In this document: positions 1 through 11,500 of the stretch, piece by piece
Position numbering within the stretch: position 1 is the stretch's first letter
Layout: every line of letters starts with the position of its first letter
NCBI RefSeq assembly: GCF_032854445.1
Contig: NC_088304.1
Span: forward strand, 19,753,850-19,817,849
From: Liolophura sinensis
Taxonomy: Eukaryota > Mollusca > Polyplacophora > Chitonida > Chitonidae
DNA: 64,000 nt
Direction: 5' to 3'
Program-made: the position numbers and the translations under genes
Notes under the pieces: model-generated
Seen by the model: the letters and a program-made list of their open reading frames with translations, nothing else
What the model was told of the DNA's origin: nothing
Databases searched by the model: none

Positions 1-1850
1 CAAATGGGGGTGGGGTATGGGTTACAGAATCTAAATACAGAAGGAAAGGGACAATGTGTTTTCAAGACTTACCAACGATGTTGCCTGTTTAGTAAAACAT
101 AGATACATGTAATATTAAGAGACTTAGGTGTGAACATAAGAAATAATGAACTAAAGTCAATGGGAAAAAATGTGGTCTATATCCTCTTCTTCACTGTCCT
201 GTCAAAAATGTTACAAAAATCAGATATGGAATATGTTCTGTATGAAAATATGTAAGAAAGATTTAGTCTCTTATAGAAAACACAAGTTTCTTGAACAGCT
301 ACTATATGAGCTAATTTGCTTTGATACTTTGGGGAGATGTGAAATAAACAAGCAACTGTTCAAGAAAATCAGGATCTATTCGTCAGAGGTATCCAGATAT
401 ACACTAAACGACTTGACAAACAAAAACAGTGGGAGTATCACTAAGTAGACAACACAAATTCAAATTAATCCATGAAGTGTGTCTGACTAAAGTTGGCATT
501 TCTTCACTTCTGACTGGAAATAAATTTCAAGTTGGTACAGGATATGTTGGCAAATCTTCCACTTATTCACACTATTAATAAAGTTACAATGTTATTTACA
601 TGGCAGTTTTGTCCTGAACCAAACAGCTGACTCCTGTCAAAACACTATTTGTTGCAGGACATTGTCCTTGTCCAGCTGCTTATTCCCAAACTTGACTTCA
701 TGATGTCTGAAGGTGCATATATTCACTGGTAACATACTCATTAATATGGATTCACATGGTTCCAATTCGTCTTATTCATGAAAATGGGCCACCGTCTGGA
801 TGCGACTGTGGAAAGTTGTAAAGCTCAGCTGCCATTGTGTGCCCACTATTCTCAAGAAATTTTGTTTAACAACAATCACATACAGAAAATAAACTCCCTT
901 ATTATTCACCCCATTTTTATTTCACCTTTCTTCACTCTGTGAGATTGCTTTACCATTAAGTTGAGCAAAATTTTGTTCGACAAAGGATGGCCCCAAACTA
1001 CCGTTTTGCCACAGCATTTTGTCACGGCATTAGCAACAAAAATTATTGGTCAAATACTTCTCCATGACTTTAATTTATCGCAAGCACAACACCAATCAGT
1101 CATTTTTAAGGCTGCATCATTTCAAGATTATTTGGTAATGCTCAAATGTTTTTATATGGAGTACGCTCAGACGTTGGTTTAGGTCCTTGGACAAAATAAA
1201 ATTGCCAACCCAAACTTCAGAATAGTCCAAGATTGCTCAGCTGTAATGTTCTAATAGAAATAACCGAGCGCTTTAAACTGACTGACAAAAACGTAAGCAA
1301 TAAGTGTGACTGCAAACCTAAGGCCATAAAACTGTATTTGAAACATGATCTTTCTCTCAACAAATAGTCATGGCAACTGCATCTGGTTTTTTTAATGGAG
1401 CACGCTCTGAAGTTGGTTTTGAACCATCCTTGGCGGAAACAAATTTTGCCAAGCCTAATGTAAGAGCAATCTCGGGACTACTTTCTATTCATCACTGTAT
1501 GAGCTATTTTAACTTTCATCTTTCATCAATGTATGATATCATGGATTATAGTTTGTATACCTAAATAAAGCAAATAACAGTATGAGACTCTGACAAAAGG
1601 TGTGACAATAAACACTTCCTCATCTCGAACTGTGACAAGTGAGTGAATGATTTAAGCCGACCCCGCCCACTGGATATACACAGAAAATTAAACATAAAGG
1701 CCAAAATAAGGCAACCCCTCGTAACAACTGAAAGGACACACGTAACGACCACAATTATGCATTCTTACCGGCATGATCTTTGGTGAATTAGTCCCACAAT
1801 TTAGTTCTGAAACTTAATTATTTTGTCTCACTTGGGCTTATCCCGGCAGT
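1..1850. other. Non-coding stretch upstream of GPN3
   Basis: I see no recognisable gene here; the short ORFs lack family resemblance or splice logic. One segment occurs in both orientations: 964-1003 resembles the reverse complement of about 1,170-1,213 and of 1,400-1,452. This suggests a decayed element with inverted arms. Confidence 0.5.
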
Positions 1851-1856
1851 GAATCA

Positions 1857-2079
1857 GACAGTCACGTGATCGTCAAAGATCCCTTCTCACGTTACTAATT
1901 CTCAGTAAAGGAAATTCTTTTATCAACATTAAGTAATTAATTGTTGATTTCTATGCATGTATTCTTTGGGGAAGCAGTTATTTTTCGCTAGTGAAAGCAT
2001 GACATTAATCGTTTGGTATGTTGACAGGATTTACATTGAGCTAAGAGACAGTCACGTGACTTTCAAATTCACCGGAAGC
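1857..2079 (+). promoter_or_regulatory. Putative GPN3 promoter with two CACGTG boxes and an ETS site
   Basis: The 13-mer GACAGTCACGTGA occurs twice, at 1,857-1,869 and 2,047-2,059. The second is part of the full palindrome GTCACGTGAC (2,051-2,060), a strong bHLH-zip (USF/MITF/TFEB-type) site. An ETS-type core, ACCGGAAG, follows at 2,071-2,078. There is no obvious TATA box. The boxes lie 107-310 bp before the GPN3 start codon. The sites are read directly; their use as promoter elements is inferred. Confidence 0.5.
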
Positions 2080-2081
2080 AC

Positions 2082-2156
2082 ATGGCGATGTTGTTGATGA
2101 AAACCGAAAGGGAGAAGAAACTTCAATCAAATTTGAAGCCCATTCGTTGTTCTTAA
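2082..2156 (+). other. Upstream ORF of 24 codons before GPN3
   Basis: An ATG at 2,082 opens a 24-codon frame that ends in TAA at 2,154-2,156, ten bases before the GPN3 ATG. If transcription starts upstream of 2,082, ribosomes would have to reinitiate or leak past it. Whether it lies in the mRNA is not shown by the sequence. Confidence 0.4.
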
Positions 2157-2166
2157 GAGGAGCGTC

Positions 2167-2214
2167 ATGCCTAGATACGCTCAGTTAGTCATGGGGCCAG
2201 CCGGCAGTGGCAAG
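2167..2214 (+). CDS. GPN3: GPN3 coding exon 1
   Basis: Sixteen codons from the start Met to Lys16 of the P-loop, followed by a donor (AAG|GTATTG). It ends in phase 0. Confidence 0.95.
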
Positions 2215-5200
2215 GTATTGGGCATCACAACTGTCTGACATTTACTTCAGAAACTTGAAAGAAAGAACTAATTTTCATTTCACAGTGCAATGTATTGATA
2301 AGCTCGATCAGTCATGTTTCTGTTGTATAATTCTGGGACCAGTTTCACCAAGCGGCGTACAACATTTTTTTTATCGTACATTTGTCGTACGATATTTTGT
2401 ACATCACTGTTACCATACCATTGCCCTATATTAGCCCCGAAAGGATCTTGATCCAGTTGGCTACTTCAACTCCTCTTGTTATATTTGGCTGGCGGAGTAT
2501 CGTAGCCACAGGGGGAACCAGTGGTAAATCACACACCGGTTCACACCATGTCTGCTAAGTGCTCTCTAAACAATGGCTGCTGTCCAAAAGAGGTGTCAAC
2601 TTTAGCTCTTACCTCTCAGCTCGCCTGCACACGTAATGCTACCCCATGTGCGCACAGATGCTCAACAGGGAGCGTATACTGTGGAAGCCTTTATGGCTAT
2701 AATAAAGCTATTCTAGATTGAGTGGCGTTGGTGACGTGGGTGTGGAAAGCAGATCTTTAGGTTGGTGCCTTTTATTTGCGTGAGACTTGTTCAGTAAAAA
2801 GGATAATCGGCTTGGACCTTCGTTTAGTACAAAATTAACATTGTAACATCAAGACTCCAACGACACTGGGCCAGTATAAGAAAAGTTGGAGTCTTTCAGG
2901 GCTAGTCCCATATAAGGGATTATCGTACATGTGCAACATCGTTGTGAAACTGGGCACAGGGCTGTTCTGTGGACAAGGTTCGGGAATTTGATAGTTGAGG
3001 CTGCCGTCATGTGGTAAATTGATGTCAGTTCATTGAAGAACCAGTTTTCACAATAAGCATCTGAAAAGGGGCTCATTGACTAACGAGTTAAAGGGATACC
3101 ACGTAAGGCTCTGACGCTAGCGGCTAGGCCAGTATAAGAAAAGGAGTACTCTACCCAGCTACTCGACTCTGCTCAACTCTAACTTTGTCTTTGCAACTCC
3201 CCATTTTTGAATCTAAGGTTGTTGTCATGTTAAACCCCAAGCATACATACATGCATACTTAGATTTGTGCAGTTTTTAATCAAGAAGTTCAGTACGATTA
3301 AATTCTAGATTTTCAACTGCAACAGTCGATCATCTCTGTAATTCAGTATTTGAAAACTTTGAAAATAGGCCTACACAGATTTAAAGAGATATTTGGCAAA
3401 AAATTGAATGGATCAGAACAAATCTAATGCAATTTTTTATATAGTTTTAGAATAGCACAAATAATTACCTTTCATAAAATATCCCTAAAATTAAAAAAAA
3501 TTACTGTATGACTTTTTCAAACTTTAGAATTGTTTTAGCACTATATGCATGTCAAACAGGAGTTTTGATATGTAGTCAAATGCATTGATTGGAGCTATTT
3601 GTTGTATTTAAAAGCAGAAAATTTGATTTGATTAGTAAATGAGGATTTTTTTGGCAATAATATCCAGCATAGTCTCTTTAAGTTTTGAATTATTGTTGGA
3701 TAATGATAAATAGTGCGGGGCCTCTGTGGCTCAGTTGGTTAGCGCGCTAGTGCAGCGTAATGACCCAGGAGTCTCTCACCAATGCAGTCGCTGTGAATTC
3801 AAGTCCATTTCATGCTGGCTTCTTCTCCAACCGTACGTGGGAAGGTCTGCCAGCAACCTGCAGATGGACGCGGGTTTCCCAGGGACTGTGCCCGGTTTCC
3901 ACCCACCATGCTGACCGCTGTCGTATAAGTGAAATATTCTTGACTACGTCGTAACACACCAATCAAATGAATAAATAGTGCTGATATACAAATTTTTGTG
4001 AAGAAAGTGTGAATACTTGTACGACAGTATTTTGTTTTGAGCTCAGATAAAATCAGGGTATGTATTAAAGGCGTGATCTGGATTTGATGCAGATTTTGAA
4101 ATGAAACTGTGGTTAACTAAAATAATTCTGTTTGATTTGCAGTCCACTTATTGCTGTACAATGCAGAAACACTATGAAACTTTAAAGAGGTCTGTTCAAG
4201 TGGTCAACTTAGATCCAGCTGCAGAGGAATTTAACTACTCCGTCTTAGCAGGTATTGTCTCAGTACTATCAGTCAGTCAGTGCAAATCTGACAATTCTTG
4301 ATGATGTGCACTGATTGGTGAACTATATGTATTTATTTATTTATTAACACCTCCATCCTCAGGTTCAATAAATACATGCAAGTCACGCTTGATTGGTCAC
4401 AGCGAATTTGATTGTCTCAATGTGCATTGAGCTGCGACATCTCGGTTGTGCAACATCACAAAAATATACTGTAAAGTAATTAATTTTTCACGTGAAACTA
4501 ATTTTCGCGAAATTCGAGGTCCATAATTTACCGTGAAAAATAATTCCAGCAGAAAAAATTCCAGTTCTATTATAGAATGATATACAACAGGTACTCGTAG
4601 TAGTATTAATGAAATGAAATCATTCTTAACGCAACTCCTGTCAGCCCAGCAGGCCAACTAAATTTTAACAGCAGGGAGGGAAAATTAGGCTTTATACAGA
4701 ATACAAGACAGATATAAGACAAAGTGGGAATTCATTCTTCTTTAGTTTGATCAGTCTTCAGTATGCCGGTGAAGGGAAGGAAAAGTAGATACCAACACGT
4801 GCTGGCTTCCAATGAATGTTGCTTTAATACATGCTGTCTTGTTGGCTGTGTCTGTCATGTGGACCATTGAGTCAGCTTCTAACTAATTGTGACTGTGTAC
4901 AACAACACAGTGGCCGTTTAACAGCTACTTCAATGTTAGTGGTTTCTAATTGTCTACGAAGGACGATTAAAACGGAAATCTAATCATGTTGCTTGATAAA
5001 GAATGGATTACTGGCGACGATCATATTGAATTCATCTGCTTTGTGATGAACTGCTGGAAAGGTGACATATCACTTTGTCTGTTGCTCAGAGGAGCAAAAA
5101 GACGTGAAACCTGTTTGAATATACTCTTCAGAGTAGGTGCAAAAGTAACCTTCTTACATAGTGATAATCCATTCCCAGTTGTTTTCATCTCTGATCCAGA

Positions 5201-8200
5201 TTATGAGGATTAGCGACACCCCATGAAACAAAAGAGGATTAAAGCTAACCTTAATAATACCTGTTTGACGTGCTTGAGTTATTTCGGCCATATCATAACA
5301 ACTGAAGGAAAATTAAACAGATTTTTTCAGCATTGGCTTGCTTAAATACGCGAAAATTAATTCCCGTGAGCATATTTTTTTAGTAAATCCATGAAAACAA
5401 ATTCCAGCGAATGATAAGTAGTTTACAGTAAATTTGACTCTTCAAACTTTTTGAAGGATTCTTCATTGATGCATATTCATACATGTTGTCAAGTGTTGTC
5501 TTTCTTTCAATGTAGACAGGCATAGTGCATATAGACCTTTTGCACACTTTTTCAAAAAGTTTTTATCAGTATCCTGTATGTTGGAAAGTGTTATACATAG
5601 TCCGATTGACTGGCCGGCCGATGATCTTTTAGGCTGACAGCTGAGAAATGATAAAGGCGTATCTTTAAGGTCATTTTTATCTCTCAAGAAGAATACTTGT
5701 ATGAGTCAGGCTTAATCTTATAGAGTACAAGAAATATTATATTTCAAGAATCTTTTGAGGTAGAGGCTAGAAGCGAGAGGTAGATTAGGACCTGCCTTAG
5801 AGTGTGTTTCTACGGACATGCAGTTGCAATTAGTGATCCAATATTTCCTCCAAGAATGGAAATTAGATAAGTAAAACTGGAGTGTTTTCACTGACTGGGT
5901 GCAATTTCTTAACACAGGCTTTAACGCAGAGTGAATGGAACGTGTCTCAGTTTTAATGCAAGGGACAAGGATTTATTGCTGAGGTGGCAGGTTATACAGT
6001 TAAACGCATGGGCCTCTTCGGGAACGGTTGATCCTGGGTCAATCCTGGGTCGAGTCACACCTAAGACTGTAAAAGAGGAAGTTGTAACTTCCTCGCTTGG
6101 CGCTCAGCATGAAGGGGATACTGCAGCAACTGGTAAACCTAAGGACTCGTTCATTGTCGCATGACTGAAAAATTGTTAAGTACGATGTTAAACCCCAAAC
6201 ACTCACTCACTCACTCACTAAATGCATGGCCTGTAACCGATGAACGACACAGTGGCATGAACTAATGCAAACGCAATCGCATGTCTGCAGAAACAAAGCT
6301 ATAATGTGGAAACTACCCTGAATGACCTCAAATTTTGTCCATGACAAACTTGCCCATTTTTCCTGATTTCAAGGGTTCTATTGAATTTAGAAAGGTGTTT
6401 TGAGGTTTGCTTGGAACATAGGATGGTATTCTACCAGAAAATTGTAAGTTTCAGCACCAAAAAAAAAAATTTTATGACATTTATTTGCCTCTTAAAATGC
6501 GCTTTTGCTGCGAAATTTGAGATCATTTAGGGTAAGTGGAAAAGGACAGGTGGCTTTTATCTTATTCTTCCTACTTACAGATGTGCGAGAGTTGATCAGT
6601 GTTGAGGATGTGATGGAGGATGATTCGCTACGCTACGGGCCAAATGGAGGACTGATATTTTGTATGGAGTGAGTATGTTGTTACTGTAAACTACTGTGCT
6701 CAAACTTTTACGCTCAAGAAGAAAAAAAGTACATCTATAGGTAGCTTCCTTGACTCCTGCCCTTTTGTACTTTGCTCCCTCTCTGCATTGCACTATTAAG
6801 GCATTACAGTCTATCTTCATCGTTTTTCTTTGTTCAGTACTTGTTCAGATAACATTAATGTATCCAGTACCTCCAGTAATTGGACTAGCCTAATTGTTAT
6901 GGAAAGCCTTGGGAGAAACTATTTTCGGAGTTTCTGGTAGGATCATTGGAGCGGATAAAATGTTTGGCACAGGTTATTTGACATACATCGAAAAGTACTT
7001 GATTATTTAAACCTAGTTTAATCTGGTACATCCTATGTTTGAACTGGCCCCAAATTAAGAGATCCTTTGGGGCGGTTAATATGTCTGGCAAGTATGTTTT
7101 TTTGATTTGATTTATTTGAGGGGTGTTTCACGCCGTACTCATGAATATTTCACTTATACGACGGCGGCCAGCATTATGGTGGGGGGAAACTACAACCATC
7201 CGCAGAATGCTGGGAGACCTTCCATGTACAGCCAGAGAGGAAGCCAGCAAGATCTGGACTTGAACTCACAGTGACCGCATGGTGGGAGGCACCTGGGTCA
7301 TTGTGCCGTGCTAACCACCTCGACCCCAGAAGCCCCCCCGGCAAGTTTGATCTGCTTTTAATCCTGCATATGTGCTCTGTAGTTGTTCTGACTGATATCT
7401 CCAATATCTGAGTAAGACCCATTTTAGTGGCCCCTACGGATGACGCCCAGCAGAATTCCATTTCAGTGTATTTCCGGTGGCAGCCTAGATTAACTTAGAT
7501 ATGCTCAGATATTGGTGTCTTGTTTGTTTGAGCTCCAGGCCTTAGGCTCCCAGTGTAAACATATTCTATGTGTTTATTCTGAAAGTTTAACCATTTTAAG
7601 ATGTGAGTTTTATCAATGCCTTTATTTCACTGTCTTTCTTTCTTTCAGGTATTTTACACAGAACTTTGACTGGCTGTATGAGCAGATAGACGACATAGAT
7701 GATGATTATATCATATTTGATTGCCCAGGTAAGAGACTGGATGTTTGTATAATGACAATATCTCTCAGGATCTGTCAAAATGTGTAACTTTGGGCAACCA
7801 TGGGTGACGTCGTAAGTTATTTACCATGATAATCAATGACCTTGACCTGTGTTTTTCAGGACAAATAGAGCTGTACACACACATCCCTGTGATGAAGAAC
7901 CTGGTTGACCAGCTACAGCAGTGGGATTTCCGTGTGTGCGGCGTCTACCTTATAGACTCCCAGTTTATGATTGAACCCTCAAAGTTTGTGTCTGGCATGC
8001 TGACTGCTCTGTCTACCATGGTCAACCTAGAAATCCCCCACGTCAATATCATGTCCAAATTGGACCTTCTGAGCAAGAAGGCTAAGAAGTCTCTGGACAG
8101 GTAGGTTGCTTTCTGTAGGTGGGGAGTGCTCACATGTATCTCACACAGAAAGCTGTCAGTGATGAAGTGAAATGTACATCTCATTCAGCAGGTGACCTTC

Positions 8201-8446
8201 ATGGCTGTGAAAAAAAAAAAACCAAAAAAAAAAACTGATTATAATTTAATTCAAAAGCAACAGAATTGACGTTTTGTTTTTCTATAGAGGGCTAACTTAG
8301 CCTTGTGGTTAGTGTGGTAGCATAGCATAATGACCCAGGAGCCTGTCATCAAAGTGTGTGATGTACCAAGTCCAACTCATGCTGGCTTTCCTCAGGGCTT
8401 TGCCCATTTTCCTTCCACCGTAGTGCTGGCAACCATTGTATAAGTG

Positions 8447-8504
<58 letters not shown>

Positions 8505-11500
8505 CAAATGAGTGAAGAAGTAAAACACCAATCAAATAAATATAAAATAAAAGATATAATATAAGTAAATACTTTTCCTGGGCTGTGAACTCATACTGTA
8601 TTTGTCTCAAATTTTAAAGTCTATGCATTTATCGTTTTCGGAAAATTTGATTTACCTTAATAGAAATATATTTTAAAGTTGATTTGGAAGGTAGGCTGAC
8701 ACTGAAGAAATGTGAGAAGAGGTTTCCAAAAGTAATATTTTCTGACTTTTATTGGTCTATAATTGCATTTTTTCAAATTTTTGGGACAAAAATACATGTG
8801 GTTATATTAGCAATAGCACTAGGGCCGGTACAGGTACATACAAATTGTTTGTCTTGCATCCTGAACTTGACGTTTATTTTCTGAAATTCGTTGTGGATCA
8901 AGACCTGATAGAATGTCAAAAGACAAAATTTGGCTGACGAGAAACTGATAGAGCTTAACAGAAAAACCGTCTGCTTCATTTTCACAGATATCTCGAGCCT
9001 GACCTTCTCAGTTTGCTGAATGAAGATCTTGATGAGTCGAATGTGTCAAAGAAATTTGCCAAGCTTAATGCTGTCATAGCACAAATGGTAAGCTCAGTAA
9101 ATGGACAAGTTAATTTACAGCATTAAATCCTCGTGCTGCTCTCTTTGGATAAAGTCTCTGTTGTGTTTTGTTTTTTTTAGTCAGTAGTTATTACTGTATT
9201 TGAAAGGCAACTGAAAGAGTTCAAATTAACTGCTTATATTGGAGACATTTTCATTGGCTTAAATAAAGACAGGTTAGGAACCAAATGCTATTAATTTTTT
9301 CCTGTGTTTATGCCTTGAAAATTTTAGGTGCATTTAGTTACACCTGCCACTGAACCAAATTATATAGGAAAGTGGTTTTTTACTTCAAGCTTGATATTTC
9401 AAAACTTTATTTTGCATTTGGGGCCCTCCATGGCTCAGTTGGATAGCGTGATAGCACAGCATAATGACCCAGGAGTCTCTCACCCATTCAGTCGTTGTGA
9501 GTTCAAGTCCAGCTCATGCTGGCTTCCTCTCCAGTCGTATGTGGGATGGTCTGCCAGCAACCTGCAGATTGTTGTGGGTTTCCCCCGGGCTCTGCTGTTG
9601 CTGGCAGACCTTCCCACGTACGGCCGACAGTGTAATGTAATAATACGGCTATGTTGTGTGGATTATTGGGGATTGCCCAAAACTTCATTTATCATCCTTC
9701 TACCACTTCAGTGGCCTAATGGTTAGGTGGAGGGTCTGTCTCAAAGTAGAGAGACCTCGGGATCAAACCTCGGGAAGGTCATACCAAAGACTTTATAACA
9801 GTCCTTGCTGCCGCCTCGCTTGGCGCTCCGCACTGAGAGGTTAGAAGGATGAAATAAGACCTGCATGGACTCACCCTGCCACAAGAAGACACAGTATATA
9901 TGTATTCCTCATCATCATATGATGAAAACTGTTTAAGTACGATGTTAAACCCCAAGCATACATACATACATACGTACATCTTTCATTCTTCAGTACATCA
10001 CACAGGTTACTATAATAGACTAAGTGCTGGTTCAGTAAGTCATTTCAGTGAGGCAGCACTATAAACTTCAACATACATGAGATACAACTCAACTGGTCCT
10101 TGTCAGCTGGTTCCAGATGCGGATGGCCAGATGACTTTGGATTGAACCACCATACACATTCACAACTGGAGTATACACAAGTACTTAAGACACAACGCAA
10201 TGCTGAAGTTGAGGTAAGTTGGGTTTTGAGCATCCTTGCATGTGAATCTGCCAGCAATTAGACTGACCTGCTACAAGAACACATGGATATGATGTGGCTA
10301 AAATACTGGTGAAAACTGTTTTTAATCATTGTATTTTTTGTTTTGTTTTTTTTCTGTTTTGGACAGATTGATGATTACAGCCTGGTGAAGTTCTTCCCAT
10401 TGGATCAGACAGATGAAGATTCTGTGTTAGACATCAGTCTGCTGATTGACAATGCCATACAGTATGGAGAGGATTTGGAACCCAAGGAACCTAAAGTAAG
10501 CCAAGCAATAAAACAGTAAGGTGAACTATAAAACAGTGAGCCCTAAAGACTATAAGGTAAACCTTTAAACAGTAAGCCAAACCATAAAACAATAAGGTGA
10601 ATCCTAAAGCAATAAGGTGAATCCTAAAGCAATAGGGTGAACCCTAAAACAATAAGGTGAGCCCTAAAACAATAAGGTGAATAATAAGGTGAACCCTAAA
10701 ACAATAAGGTGAACCCTAAAACAATAAGGTGAACCCTAAAACAATAAGGTGAATAATAAGGTGAACCCTAAAACAACAAGGTGAGCCCTAAAACAATAAG
10801 GTGAATAATAAGGTGAACCCTAAAACAACAAGGTGAGCCCTAAAACAATAAGGTGAATAATAAGGTGAATCCTAAAACAACAAGGTGAACCTTAAAACAG
10901 TAAGCCAAACAATAAGGTGAATCCTGAAGCAATAAGGTGAATCCTGAAGCAATAAGGTGGACCCTAAAACAATAAGGTGAGCCCTAAAACAATAAGGTGA
11001 ATAATAAGGTGAACCCCAAAACAATAAGGTGAACCTTAAAACAGTAAGCCAAACAATAAAACAATAAGGTGAATCCTGAAGCAATAAGGTGAATCCTGAA
11101 GCAATAAGGTGGACCCTAAAGCAATAAGGTGAGCCCTAAAACAATAAGGTGAATAATAAGGTGAACCCCAAAACAATAAGGTGAACCTTAAAACAGTAAG
11201 CCAAACAATAAAACAATAAGGTGAATCCTGAAGCAATAAGGTGAATCCTAAAGCAATAGGGTGAACCCTAAAACAATAAGGTGAGCCCTAAAACAATAAG
11301 GTGAATAATAAGGTGAACCCTAAAACAACAAGGTGAACCTTAAAACAGTAAGCCAAACAATAAAACAATAAGGTGAATCCTGAAGCAATAAGGTGAATCC
11401 TGAAGCAATAAGGTGAATCCTGAAGCAATAAGGTGGACCCTAAAACAATAAGGTGAGCCCTAAAACAATAAGGTGAATAATAAGGTGAACCCTAAAACAA

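Noticed and set aside
10872..11236. Overlapping - strand ORFs with repeated SPYCF-like peptides
   Set aside because: They are translations of the intron 7 minisatellite.
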